Shown one piece after another: positions 15,146-23,675 of a DNA stretch of 64,000 nucleotides. The stretch lies in assembly GCF_000719285.1 (NCBI RefSeq), contig NZ_JOFS01000004.1, positions 124,001 through 188,000 of the forward strand, written 5' to 3'. The stretch is from Streptomyces bicolor. GTDB lineage: Bacteria; Actinomycetota; Actinomycetes; Streptomycetales; Streptomycetaceae. Each line of letters starts with the position of its first letter. Within the stretch, counting starts at the first letter, position 1. A model generated the notes under the pieces. That model was not told the origin of the DNA and searched no databases. It worked only from the letters and a program-made list of their open reading frames with translations. The position numbers were made by a program, and so were the translations under genes.

Positions 15146-15895
15146 TCAGGACCCGCTGGGGCCCGGCAGCCCGCCCGTCTGCGGATCACGGGCCGTCAGG
15201 CAGTAGACGCCGCCCGCGGGATCGCGCATCACCGTCCAATGGGCACCCTGGGCGACGAGCGTCGCGCCCAGCGCCTCGTGCCGGGCGCGGGTCGCCGCGA
15301 TGTCCGCGCAGGCGAGGTCCAGGTGGGCGGAGGCGGGGCGCTCCTCACCGAGCCGCTGGAGCAGGATGCGGATCGGCAGCCCGGCCGGCGGCTTGAGCAC
15401 ATGGAACTCGGGGCGGGAGCCGGGCGCCGACGCCCAGTCGGCCAACAGAGCGCTCCAGAAGGCGACCTCGGCGTCGTACCGCGAGGGCGGTACGTCCACG
15501 CAGACCTGGTCGAGCCGGCTCCCGCGCACCACGGGCGGCCGCACCGACTCCCCGTGCCAGGGCACGGCACAGAACAACTGCCCGGCGGGCGACCGCAGTA
15601 CGGCCTACCCCTCGTGCTCGGCCGCCATGTCCGCGCCCAGCCGGAGCGCGGCCTTCACGAACTCCGGTACGTCGTCCACGGCGAAGTCGAGATGCGCGCC
15701 GCCGGCCCCCGAGTCGACCCCCTGTGCCTTGACGCAGGCGTCGGCCCCGCCGCCCGGCAGCAGAGTCACGAACTCCCGCCGCTCACCGCGGAATTCGGAC
15801 AGCCGGGTGTCCGTCACCGCGGTCCAGAAGGCGTGCGCCCGGTCGAAGGACGCTGTGGGGCGGTCGAGGAAGGCGTAGGTCCAGCGGATGCTCAT
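15146..15895 (-). pseudogene. Two-domain VOC (glyoxalase/bleomycin-resistance fold) protein interrupted by an in-frame TAG
   Basis: Reading from ATG 15895, the first VOC domain (MSIRWTYAFLDRPTASFDRA) runs for 96 codons to MAAEHEG and then hits TAG at 15607-15605. The same frame continues directly with AVLRSPAGQLFCAVPWHG, the normal last strand of a VOC domain, then a linker and a complete second VOC domain (SRLDQVCVDVPPSRYDAE to stop at 15146). Without the TAG the gene would give about 249 residues, a usual size for tandem VOC proteins. TAC to TAG (Tyr to stop) is the simplest explanation. The rest shows no decay, so the mutation is recent or a sequencing error. Fragments: 15605-15895 and 15146-15604. 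Confidence 0.75.
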
Positions 15896-16064
15896 GGGGC
15901 GATCGTAGATCCCATGAGGCGTTGCCGGTCCGGCACAGCAGCACGGCGTTCCCGGGGGTCACCACACCGGCTTTGCAGGACCCTTACCAACCGCGCGCCG
16001 GCTCCTGGGACACGCTTTGCCACCAGTTCCCCGCTTATTGGCCCGCGCTTGTTTGCATTGGGGA

Positions 16065-17219
16065 ATGGACCACATCACGTTCCTGGTGGCGGTCGTCATC
16101 GTGACGGCCCTCGCCTTCGACTTCACCAACGGATTCCACGACACGGCGAACGCGATGGCCACGTCCATCGCCACGGGGGCCCTCAAACCGAGGACGGCCG
16201 TGCTCATCAGCGGCGTCCTGAACGTCATCGGCGCCTTTCTGTCCACCGAGGTCGCCAAGACGATCTCCGGCGGCATCGTGGACGACACGCTCGTCACCCC
16301 GGGCATGATCTTCGCCGGGCTCGTGGGGGCGATCCTGTGGAATCTGCTCACCTGGCTGGTCGGGCTGCCGTCCAGCTCGTCGCACGCGCTGTTCGGCGGG
16401 CTGATCGGGGCCGTCTGGGTCGGTGCGGGGGCGCACGGCGTGCACTTTGACAAGGTTGTCGAGAAGGTGCTGATCCCGGCGGTGGCCTCGCCGATCGTGG
16501 CGGGGGTCGCGGCGCTGCTGGCCACCTACCTGGCGTACAAGCTCACCTCTCGGGCCCGCAAGCAGTCCGTCACCAAGGGATTCCGCCTCGGCCAGATCGC
16601 CTCGGCCTCGCTGGTCTCCCTCGCGCACGGCACCAACGACGCGCAGAAGACGATGGGCGTCATCACGCTGACCCTGATCTCGGCGGGCGCCCTGGGCCAC
16701 GACGCGGGCCCGCCCCTGTGGGTGATCGCCTCGGCCGGTCTGGCCATCGGCCTCGGCACCTACCTCGGCGGCTGGCGGATCATCCGCACGATGGGGAAGG
16801 GCCTCACGGAGATCCAGTCCCCGCAGGGCTTCGCGGCCGAGACGGCCTCCACGACGGTGATCCTCACCTCGGCCCACCTGGGCTTCGCCCTGTCCACCAC
16901 CCAGGTCGCCTCCGGCAGCATCCTCGGCGCGGGTCTCGGCCGCCGTCTCGCGGAGGTCCGCTGGGGCGTGGCCGGCCGCATGGTCGTGGCCTGGCTGGTC
17001 ACCCTGCCGGCGGCCGCGCTGGTGGGCGGCGTCTCGGCGAGCGCGGTCAAGCACGGCGGCGACTTCGGTACGGCGGTGGTGGCACTGGTCGGCGCGGCCG
17101 TGGCCGCCGGCATCGTGCTCGTCTCCCGCCGCAACCCGGTGTCCGCGCACAACGTCAACGACACCCACGAGGTCACCGTCCGCGGCGCGCAGCCGACGCG
17201 GGTCGGCACTGCCGCCTGA
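16065..17219 (+). CDS. Low-affinity inorganic phosphate transporter, PiT family
   Basis: A 384-residue membrane protein with about ten hydrophobic segments. Both PiT signature repeats are present: ALAFDFTNGFHDTANAMAT near residue 15 and VSLAHGTNDAQKTMGVI near residue 185. GLPSSSSHALFGGLIG lies in the first half. PiT proteins import metal-phosphate with protons across the cell membrane. The start is ATG 16065; only a weak GGGGA precedes it. It is followed after 48 bp by a small membrane protein, an arrangement I recall for the S. coelicolor pitH2 locus. I do not see a convincing PhoP box. Confidence 0.92.
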   Translation: MDHITFLVAVVIVTALAFDFTNGFHDTANAMATSIATGALKPRTAVLISGVLNVIGAFLSTEVAKTISGGIVDDTLVTPGMIFAGLVGAILWNLLTWLVGLPSSSSHALFGGLIGAVWVGAGAHGVHFDKVVEKVLIPAVASPIVAGVAALLATYLAYKLTSRARKQSVTKGFRLGQIASASLVSLAHGTNDAQKTMGVITLTLISAGALGHDAGPPLWVIASAGLAIGLGTYLGGWRIIRTMGKGLTEIQSPQGFAAETASTTVILTSAHLGFALSTTQVASGSILGAGLGRRLAEVRWGVAGRMVVAWLVTLPAAALVGGVSASAVKHGGDFGTAVVALVGAAVAAGIVLVSRRNPVSAHNVNDTHEVTVRGAQPTRVGTAA

Positions 17220-17267
17220 AACGACGGACGCCCGGGCAAGGGCGCCCGATACAAGGGAGTTCACACC

Positions 17268-17498
17268 ATGAACCTCGACTGGACCGCACTCGGCCAGGTC
17301 GCGGCGGTGAGCCTCGCCGTCACGGTGGCCGTGGTCGCCGTCTTCGCCCTCGGCGTGCTGGGCCTGGCCCGCCACGAAGGGGCGCGCGAGGAGGGCGGCA
17401 CGTCCACGCTCGGCTTCGCGCAGGCCGGGCTGTGCTTCCTCGCCTGCGCGGCGGTGGTGGCGTACGGGATCTATCTGATCGTGCCGCAGTTCCACTGA
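17268..17498 (+). CDS. Small membrane protein downstream of the PiT transporter
   Basis: A 76-residue protein from ATG 17268 with GGGAG at good distance. There are two hydrophobic helices (residues ~10-33 and ~50-70) joined by a charged loop (LARHEGAREEGGTS). It probably shares a transcript with the PiT gene, and a hairpin follows its stop. Small two-helix partners next to PiT genes are common in actinobacteria. The role is unknown, perhaps as a transporter accessory. Confidence 0.8.
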   Translation: MNLDWTALGQVAAVSLAVTVAVVAVFALGVLGLARHEGAREEGGTSTLGFAQAGLCFLACAAVVAYGIYLIVPQFH

Positions 17499-17527
17499 CC
17501 GATCCGGTCCCGCGGACAGCGGCGGGG

Positions 17528-17553
17528 GGCCCGGCCGAAGAGCCGGCCGGGCC
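17528..17553. terminator. Bidirectional hairpin terminator
   Basis: A GGCCCGGCC / GGCCGGGCC 9-bp stem with an 8-nt loop sits between two convergent genes, 30 bp past the small membrane gene and right at the end of the glycosyltransferase gene. It could serve both strands. Confidence 0.6.
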
Positions 17554-17554
17554 G

Positions 17555-19150
17555 CTACCTCCGCGCCGGTTCGAGCCGTTCGTACACCGTCACCCGCCGC
17601 CCGCGGACCTGCTCGTCCGCCACCACGGTGAAGTGCTCCGCCAGCACCGCCGTCTTCACCCTGTCCCGCTCGTTCGACACGGGCCGGGCCACGTCGGGCG
17701 CGTCGGTGACCAGCAATATCCGGTGCTGTGCCAGCATCGCGGACCGTATCCGGGCCGGGTCCGCCTCCTCGCCCTTCAACGTCCCCGACGCCACCGCGCT
17801 TTCCGTCAGCGCTATGTCCCGCAGCCCGGTGAAGTGACCGGGGGAGACCAGCGCGGTGTCGCGCCGGGCCGCCGGCACGAAGACGACCGCGTCCCCGTTC
17901 TCCTTCAGCCGCCGCACATCGGCCGCCACCGCCAGGACGTCGTCCACCCGGCTGGCCGGGGACCGCTTGGCGAGCGCCTGCGGCAACAGCGCCGCGAACG
18001 CCACGGCGACCACCGCCGGGACGAGCCACAGCGAGGCTCTCGGGAAGCGCGGCCTGGTCGCCCGTACGGCCGTGCCCAGCGCCGTGCCGATCAGCAGCGC
18101 CAGGCCGAGCATGCCGAACAGGATGTAGCGGTCCAGGAACAGCGGCTTGACCAGGGACAGGCCGATGAGGGCGAGCTGCGGTACCGCTAGCAGCGGCAGT
18201 CCGACGGCCGCGGCGGACAGCCGGCCCGCGCGCGGCCGGTCCAGCAGGGCCCCGAGGCCGCCGATCGCCAGCAGGATCGCCGGGCCGATCAGCATGTGCC
18301 AGGTCAACGGCGGTATCCAGGAGACCTGCTTGGCCTGGCCACGGCTGAACAGGATCAGCGGCAGCACAGCGGCGACGGAGGCTGTGGCGGCCACCGCCCA
18401 GCGCGTGTACGTGCCGCGCCTGGGCCGCGCCCACAGCAGGGTCGCCAGGTGCGCGGGCAGGATCAGCAGCGAGAGCCAGTTGAGCAGCCCGCACACCGTG
18501 ACCGTGGCCCCGTACGCGGACCAGTGCACCGCTCGGCCACGCCCTTGGAGGACCGTCACCAGCAACAGGGTCGAGATCCCGGCCCCGGCCGTGACCAGCG
18601 CGTACGGCCGCCCCTCCTGGACGTGGAATTGCACGGCCGGCAGCAGCCCGAACGCCAGCCCTCCCGCCAGACCCGCCCAGACCCCGGCCAGCCGCTCCCC
18701 GATGACCGTGACGCAGGCCGCCGCGACCGCCGTGGCCAGCACGGACGGCAGCCGCAGCGTGGTGGTGCCGGCCCCGAACCACTCGAAGAGACCGTGCATC
18801 AGCAGGTAGTAGAGCCCGTGCACGGCATCGACCTGCCCCAGCATGTGCCAGATCTCGCCGACGGACCGCCGGGCCACCTGCCAGGTCGCGGCCTCGTCCC
18901 GCCACACACTGTGCTGCCGGGACAGTCCCCACAGACCGAGGGCGAGGGTCCAGAGCAGCGGGATCGGCCACAGGGGCGGTCGGCGGCGCAGGGCTTTCTC
19001 CCGGGGATCGACATCCAGTACGGCGGGGGACGGCCCGCCGGCTGATGTGGACCCCCACACGCCCGCTGCGGCGGAACACGCCGAAGCGCGCCTCGGACGC
19101 GAAGGCCGAGACGGGATCCGAGCGGTGCTCCGACTCCCCCGTGACACCAC
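17555..19150 (-). CDS. Polytopic membrane glycosyltransferase, GT39/ArnT-like
   Basis: Up to 531 residues. The first ~60 are Ser/Arg/Pro-rich, followed by about ten hydrophobic segments. The early extracytoplasmic SVWRDEAATWQVAR contains the conserved acidic pair of GT-C enzymes (the xDE motif of ArnT/PMT-like proteins). The C-terminal ~120 residues are a soluble domain. Such enzymes move sugars from polyprenyl-phosphate donors onto lipids or proteins outside the membrane. The start is uncertain: GTG 19150 gives the full frame, and GTG 19060 removes 30 non-conserved residues. Its transcript is separated from sodN by a strong terminator. Confidence 0.8.
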   Translation of the reverse strand: MVSRGSRSTARIPSRPSRPRRASACSAAAGVWGSTSAGGPSPAVLDVDPREKALRRRPPLWPIPLLWTLALGLWGLSRQHSVWRDEAATWQVARRSVGEIWHMLGQVDAVHGLYYLLMHGLFEWFGAGTTTLRLPSVLATAVAAACVTVIGERLAGVWAGLAGGLAFGLLPAVQFHVQEGRPYALVTAGAGISTLLLVTVLQGRGRAVHWSAYGATVTVCGLLNWLSLLILPAHLATLLWARPRRGTYTRWAVAATASVAAVLPLILFSRGQAKQVSWIPPLTWHMLIGPAILLAIGGLGALLDRPRAGRLSAAAVGLPLLAVPQLALIGLSLVKPLFLDRYILFGMLGLALLIGTALGTAVRATRPRFPRASLWLVPAVVAVAFAALLPQALAKRSPASRVDDVLAVAADVRRLKENGDAVVFVPAARRDTALVSPGHFTGLRDIALTESAVASGTLKGEEADPARIRSAMLAQHRILLVTDAPDVARPVSNERDRVKTAVLAEHFTVVADEQVRGRRVTVYERLEPARR

Positions 19151-19327
19151 CCGCCCCGCAGATCGGCCGAGGGGATGGACATGGCAGAACCTACGGGACG
19201 GGTACGACGCACAGCCACTGCTCGCGGCGTGAACACAATCACCGCGAGTTCAGGGAACCCTGACTCCGTGGTCTCGTCCCGTAGGCCCCATTTACCGGTA
19301 ATTGACGGTTTGTCATCTCGGGGACGT

Positions 19328-19365
19328 CGAAGGGGCCCAGCCGGGGTGATGGCTGGGCCCCTTCG
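19328..19365 (-). terminator. Strong hairpin terminator of sodN
   Basis: A perfect 15-bp stem (CGAAGGGGCCCAGCC, 19328-19342, with GGCTGGGCCCCTTCG, 19351-19365) has an 8-nt loop. It begins 26 bp beyond the sodN stop. It has the form of a rho-independent terminator without a long T-run. Confidence 0.8.
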
Positions 19366-19390
19366 GGAGGCCGGACGAAAATGCCCTGGG

Positions 19391-19786
19391 TCAGGCCTTC
19401 TTGGTCTCCCAGAAGATCTTGTCGATCTGGGCGATGTAGTCCAGAGCCTTCTGACCGGTGGCCGGGTCGGTGGACGCCTTGGCGGCCGAGAGGGCCTTCA
19501 GGGCGTCGTTGACCAGCTGGTGCAGCTCCGGGTACTTCTCGAAGTGCGGGGGCTTGAAGTAGTCGCTCCAGAGCACCGAGACGTGGTGCTTCGCGAGCTC
19601 GGCGCGCTGCTCCTTGATGACGGTGGCACGCGCCTGGAAGTGCGGGTCGTCGTTGGCGGCCATCTTCTCCTGGACGGCCTTCACCGACTCCGCCTCGATG
19701 CGGGCCTGGGCCGGGTCGTACACACCGCAGGGCAGGTCGCAGTGTGCGCTGACCTTGACCTTGGGGGCAAACAGGCGGGAAAGCAT
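19391..19786 (-). CDS. sodN: Nickel-containing superoxide dismutase SodN
   Basis: A 131-residue precursor from ATG 19786 with GAGGAAGGA upstream. Residues 1-14 (MLSRLFAPKVKVSA) are a propeptide, and the mature enzyme begins HCDLPCGVY. This is the nickel hook in which His1, Cys2 and Cys6 bind nickel and Tyr9 lines the site. The remaining 117-residue four-helix bundle is complete and ends KIFWETKK. It converts superoxide to oxygen and hydrogen peroxide as a cytoplasmic hexamer. The propeptide must be removed before nickel binding, the job of the divergent sodX gene. Expression of this family depends on nickel through Nur. GGGACATTACTCCC at 19821-19834 overlaps the probable -10 and could be an operator. 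Confidence 0.98.
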   Translation of the reverse strand: MLSRLFAPKVKVSAHCDLPCGVYDPAQARIEAESVKAVQEKMAANDDPHFQARATVIKEQRAELAKHHVSVLWSDYFKPPHFEKYPELHQLVNDALKALSAAKASTDPATGQKALDYIAQIDKIFWETKKA

Positions 19787-19931
19787 GGAGCATTCCTTCC
19801 TCGTGATCGTCTTCTCAGGTGGGACATTACTCCCTGCAAGACGGGTTTTCGCGGGTGCCCCCATGGGCTTAGGACAAAAGTCCAGGGTCAGACTGAGACT
19901 GGTGGAGGACCGTACCGGGGAGGTGCCGGGG

Positions 19932-20366
19932 ATGCCGGAGTTGTCGCAGGAGACCGAGCGCGAGCGGGCGGGCCGGCCCTTCGGGTGGGCCGAGGTGACC
20001 GGGCCGTCGATGGTGCCCACGCTGCACCACGGCGATCTGCTCGTGGTGGTCCACCGGGGCCGGATCAGGGCCGGGGACGTCGTCATCCTGCGGCATCCGT
20101 TCCAGCAGGACCTGCTCGTCGTCAAGCGTGCCGCGGAGCGGCGAGAAGGTGGATGGTGGGTGCTCGGGGACAACGCCTACGCCGGTGGCGACAGCACCGA
20201 CTACGGGGTGGTGCCGGACGAGCTGATCATGGGCAAGGTCCGGCTGCGCTACCGGCCCCGCAAGCCCGATCAGCGCTCACCGTTCGCGCTGGCGCGCTGG
20301 GCGCTGTCGGCCGTGCGGCCCGTCTTCGCCGACCGGTCGGCCTCCAAGCGCTTGCGGGCGCGGTAG
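19932..20366 (+). CDS. sodX: SodX, signal-peptidase-like maturation protease for SodN
   Basis: A 144-residue S26-family protease without a membrane anchor. Ser26 in GPSMVPTL is the nucleophile and Lys65 in LLVVKRA the general base. VLGDNAYAGGDSTDYG is the conserved C-terminal box. The start is ATG 19932 behind GGGGAGG. It is known to cut the 14-residue leader of SodN so that the amino-terminal His can bind nickel. The gene is divergent from sodN across 145 bp. Its last 97 bp overlap the end of the convergent CGNR gene. Confidence 0.95.
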   Translation: MPELSQETERERAGRPFGWAEVTGPSMVPTLHHGDLLVVVHRGRIRAGDVVILRHPFQQDLLVVKRAAERREGGWWVLGDNAYAGGDSTDYGVVPDELIMGKVRLRYRPRKPDQRSPFALARWALSAVRPVFADRSASKRLRAR

Positions 20367-20899
20367 GCGGCCACGTTCGCGCGGGTCGCGCAGCGGTCCG
20401 AGCAGTAGCGCCGGGAGCGGTTGGTGGACGTGTCCAGGTAGGCGTTGCGGCATGGTGCCGCCTCGCACAGGCCCAGACGGTCCACGCCGTACTCCGTCAG
20501 GTGGAACGCCAGGCCCATCGCCGCGATCGCCGCGTAGCCCGCGGTCGCGTTCGACGGGTGGTCCGCCAGGTGCATGTGCCACAGGGGGCGCCCGTCGTCG
20601 TCCCGGAAGTCGTGGCCGGAGATCTGCGGGCTCACCGGGAACTCCAGCAGGAGCGAGTTCAGCAGGTTCACCGCCGTTGACTCGTCGCCCTCGTTCGCCG
20701 CCTCGAAGACCGCCCTCAGCCGCGCACGGACCGAGCGGAAGCGGGTGACGTCGGCGTCGGTGGCACGGCGGCCCGCCTCCTGGCTGACGCCGAACAGATC
20801 GCGGACGGCCTCGACCGAGGTCAGCGTGTCCGTGCCCCGGGCCGGGTCCTCGCTGTTGACGAGTCGTACGGCGTAGTCCGAGTAATAGGCCAGTTCCAC
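20270..20899 (-). CDS. CGNR zinc-finger regulator (ABATE domain)
   Basis: A 209-residue protein from GTG 20899. The N-terminal ~130 residues are the ABATE domain (YYSDYAVRLVNSEDPAR at the start). The CGNR finger lies at ~143-185: CEAAPCRNAYLD, then RRYCSDRCATRANVAAYRAR, with the Cys4 zinc site and basic DNA-contacting helix. These proteins are presumed transcription regulators; the stress-induced ABATE architecture is described for the family. The C-terminal tail (DRSAKTGRTADSAQRASANGER) is encoded opposite the 3' end of sodX, so both 3' ends are constrained. Confidence 0.88.
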   Translation of the reverse strand: MELAYYSDYAVRLVNSEDPARGTDTLTSVEAVRDLFGVSQEAGRRATDADVTRFRSVRARLRAVFEAANEGDESTAVNLLNSLLLEFPVSPQISGHDFRDDDGRPLWHMHLADHPSNATAGYAAIAAMGLAFHLTEYGVDRLGLCEAAPCRNAYLDTSTNRSRRYCSDRCATRANVAAYRARKRLEADRSAKTGRTADSAQRASANGER

Positions 20900-20999
20900 T
20901 TGTAGTCCTTACGGAGGCGTTCTATCGTCGTGGTGCGGTCGGGGTAACAGCTGATCGTGCTTCCAGGGTATTACGTAACGCGCGCGATGGAGGGGCTCG

Positions 21000-21770
21000 A
21001 TGACGGAGACGGACACCACCACCACGACCGCCGACTGGTCCGCCTGGCAGAACAGCTGGGACCGGCAGCAGGAGTGGTACATGCCCGACCGCGAGGAACG
21101 CTTCCGGATCATGCTGGACATGGTCGAGGCCCTCGTCGGCCCCGCCCCGCGCGTGCTGGATCTCGCATGCGGCACGGGAAGTATCACGGCCAGGCTGCTC
21201 GCGCGGTTCCCGGAGGCCACCAGCACCGGAGTCGACCTCGACCCCGCGCTCCTCGCCATCGCCGAGGGCACCTTCGCGGGCGACGACCGGGTCACGCTCG
21301 TCACGGCCGACCTCAAGGACCCGGACTGGCCGGCGAGGCTGCCGTACGACTCGTACGACGCCGTCCTCACCGCCACGGCCCTGCACTGGCTGCACCGTGA
21401 ACCCCTCGCGACCCTCTACGGTCAGGTCGCGGAGCTCGTCCGCGACGGCGGTGTCTTCCTGAACGCGGACCACATGATCGACGAGTCGACGCCCCGGATC
21501 AACGCGGCCGAGCGCGCCCAGCGCCACGCCCGTATGGATCAGGCCAAGGCCGACGGCGCCCTGGACTGGTCCCAGTGGTGGCAGCTGGCCGCCAAGGACC
21601 CGGTGCTGGCCGAGCCCACGGCCCGTCGCTTCGAGATCTACGGCGAGCACGCCGAGGGTGACATGCCGTCCACCGAGTGGCACGCGCGCGTGCTGCGCGA
21701 GAAGGGCTTCGGGGAGGCGCGGCCGGTGTGGTGCTCGCCCTCCGACACGCTGATGCTCGCGCTGAAGTAG
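21000..21770 (+). CDS. SAM-dependent class I methyltransferase
   Basis: A 256-residue protein with a Rossmann core. Motif I VLDLACGTGSITARLL lies at ~52-67, the acidic motif II residue in TGVDLDPALL, and TALHWLH follows motif IV. The substrate is unknown. The start is ATG 21000 with GGAGGGG at ideal distance. It is divergent from the CGNR gene and convergent with the ABC operon, with a strong hairpin between. Confidence 0.88.
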   Translation: MTETDTTTTTADWSAWQNSWDRQQEWYMPDREERFRIMLDMVEALVGPAPRVLDLACGTGSITARLLARFPEATSTGVDLDPALLAIAEGTFAGDDRVTLVTADLKDPDWPARLPYDSYDAVLTATALHWLHREPLATLYGQVAELVRDGGVFLNADHMIDESTPRINAAERAQRHARMDQAKADGALDWSQWWQLAAKDPVLAEPTARRFEIYGEHAEGDMPSTEWHARVLREKGFGEARPVWCSPSDTLMLALK

Positions 21771-21873
21771 GCCGACGGGGCCACGGTCCGGTGGTTCTAC
21801 GGCGACCAGGAGGCGGTACGGGAAGTCTCGTACTGCTGGGACCGAGCCAGCGGTAGTCACCGGGGACATGCGA

Positions 21874-21906
21874 AAGGGGCGGTACGGACAACCCGTACCG
21901 CCCCTT
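21874..21906. terminator. Perfect hairpin terminator between convergent units
   Basis: A 14-bp perfect stem (AAGGGGCGGTACGG / CCGTACCGCCCCTT) has a 5-nt loop. It is 13 bp past the ABC operon's last stop on the minus strand and about 100 bp past the methyltransferase on the plus strand. It ends the ABC operon and may act on both strands. Confidence 0.8.
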
Positions 21907-21919
21907 CCCCGTCGTACCG

Positions 21920-22681
21920 TCAGAGCACCTTGGACAGGAACGCCTGCGTCCGCTCGTGCTGCGGGTTGGTCAGGACCTCGCGTGGGTCGCCGGACTCGAC
22001 GACCACGCCGCCGTCCATGAAGACCAGGCTGTCGCCGACCTCGCGGGCGAAGCCCATCTCGTGGGTGACGACGACCATCGTCATGCCGGACTCGGCGAGG
22101 TCGCGCATGACGTCGAGGACGTCGCCGACCAGTTCCGGGTCGAGGGCCGAGGTGGGCTCGTCGAAGAGCATCAGCTTCGGGTCCATCGCGAGGGCCCGGG
22201 CGATGGCCACACGCTGCTGCTGGCCGCCGGACAGCTGCGAGGGGTAGTTCCCGGCCTTGTCGGCGAGGCCGACGCGGTCGAGAAGCTCCCTGGCGCGGTC
22301 CCTGGCCTGGGCCTTGCTGGTGCCCTTGACCTGGACCGGCGCCTCCATGACGTTCTCCAGCGCCGTCATGTGCGGGAACAGGTTGAACCGCTGGAACACC
22401 ATGCCGATGTCCCGGCGCTGCTGTGCGACCTCGCTGTCCTTGAGCTCGTACAGCTTGTCGCCCTTCTGGCGGTAGCCGACCAGCTCACCGTCGACGTACA
22501 GCCGACCGGCGTTGATCTTCTCCAGGTGGTTGATGCACCGCAGGAACGTCGACTTGCCGGAGCCGGAGGGGCCGATGAGGCAGAACACCTCGCCGGTCTG
22601 CACCTCCAGGTCGATGCCCTGGAGGACCTGTACGGCGCCGAAGGACTTGTGGACGCCCTCGGCCTTCACCATGGCGGTCAT
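21920..22681 (-). CDS. Polar amino-acid ABC transporter, ATPase subunit
   Basis: A 253-residue cytoplasmic ATPase. Walker A is GPSGSGKST, the Q-loop [10 protein letters not shown], the signature LSGGQQQR, Walker [13 protein letters not shown] and the switch VTHEMG. It closely resembles GlnQ/HisP-type subunits. The start is ATG 22681, which overlaps the permease stop by four bases (ATGA), so the two are translationally coupled. It drives uptake of a polar amino acid such as glutamate, glutamine, cystine or a basic residue; the specificity lies in the binding protein. A strong hairpin follows. Confidence 0.95.
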   Translation of the reverse strand: MTAMVKAEGVHKSFGAVQVLQGIDLEVQTGEVFCLIGPSGSGKSTFLRCINHLEKINAGRLYVDGELVGYRQKGDKLYELKDSEVAQQRRDIGMVFQRFNLFPHMTALENVMEAPVQVKGTSKAQARDRARELLDRVGLADKAGNYPSQLSGGQQQRVAIARALAMDPKLMLFDEPTSALDPELVGDVLDVMRDLAESGMTMVVVTHEMGFAREVGDSLVFMDGGVVVESGDPREVLTNPQHERTQAFLSKVL

Positions 22682-23643
22682 GCCCCAGCACCCCTTTCGC
22701 GACCCAGCCCGAGCATGTTCGCCTTGATCTTCTGCCACGGCGTCGCCGGCAGGTTCCGGGTCGAGCCGCGGGCGTAGTGCCGCTCCAGGTAGTACTGGAA
22801 CACGCTGAACACGCTGGTCATGACCAGGTACCAGATGCACGCCACGAACAGCATCTCCATCACCGCGTACGAGGTGGAGCCGATCGTGGAGGTGGCGCGC
22901 AGCAGTTCGTTGTACGTCACCGCGTACACCAGCGACGAGGTCTTCAACATGTTGATGAACTCGTTGCCGGTCGGCGGCACGATCACCCGCATCGCCTGCG
23001 GGATCACGATGCGGCGCAGCGTCTTCGCGTGGCTCATGCCGAGCGCGTGCGAGGCCTCGGTCTGGCCCTCGTCGACGGCCATCAGACCGGCGCGGCAGAT
23101 CTCCGCCATGTACGCCGCCTCGTTCAGACCCAGGCCCAGCAGGGCGGCCATGAACGGGGTCATGACGTCGACCATCTCGTCCTTGTAGATCGGACCGAGA
23201 TTCAGCACGGGGAAGATCAGCGCCAGGTTGAACCACAGCAGCAGCTGGACGTAGACCGGCGTACCGCGGAAGAACCAGATGTAGACCCAGGCCACCCAGC
23301 TCGTCACCGGGTTCTTGGACAGGCGCATCACGGCCAGGACCACGCCCAGGACCACGCCCATGACCATCGCGAGGACGCTGATCAGCAGGGTGCGCCCGGC
23401 GCCGGCGAGGACCGTGGAGTCGAAGACGTAGTCGCCGACCGCATTCCACTGGATCTTCTCGGCGGTGGCGAACGCGTTGACGAGCAGGGCCACCAGGGCC
23501 AGTACGACGACACCGCTGACCCAGCGGCCGTAGTGCCGGACCGGAATGGCCTTGATCGCCTCGGGCGGGATGGCCCCGCCCTCCTTGGAGACGGCGGCCG
23601 ACGGCTTCGCGTCGGCCGGCTCCTTGTCGAACTTGTCAGTCAC
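22678..23643 (-). CDS. Polar amino-acid ABC transporter, permease
   Basis: A 321-residue HisM/GlnP-type permease from GTG 23643. A ~38-residue cytoplasmic N-terminus leads into a first helix ([17 protein letters not shown]). The core transport domain contains the EAA loop [22 protein letters not shown] at about residues 202-223, which contacts the ATPase. [19 protein letters not shown] is the typical helix after TM2. Only one permease gene is present, so it likely works as a homodimer. Confidence 0.95.
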   Translation of the reverse strand: MTDKFDKEPADAKPSAAVSKEGGAIPPEAIKAIPVRHYGRWVSGVVVLALVALLVNAFATAEKIQWNAVGDYVFDSTVLAGAGRTLLISVLAMVMGVVLGVVLAVMRLSKNPVTSWVAWVYIWFFRGTPVYVQLLLWFNLALIFPVLNLGPIYKDEMVDVMTPFMAALLGLGLNEAAYMAEICRAGLMAVDEGQTEASHALGMSHAKTLRRIVIPQAMRVIVPPTGNEFINMLKTSSLVYAVTYNELLRATSTIGSTSYAVMEMLFVACIWYLVMTSVFSVFQYYLERHYARGSTRNLPATPWQKIKANMLGLGRERGAGA

Positions 23644-23675
23644 TGTGACTGCCCTTCAGTGCTTGCCCGGGACGG

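Noticed and set aside
15146..15577. Second VOC half as an independent gene from TTG 15577
   Set aside because: The TTG lies inside the last strand of the first domain and has no ribosome binding site; the interrupted single gene fits better.
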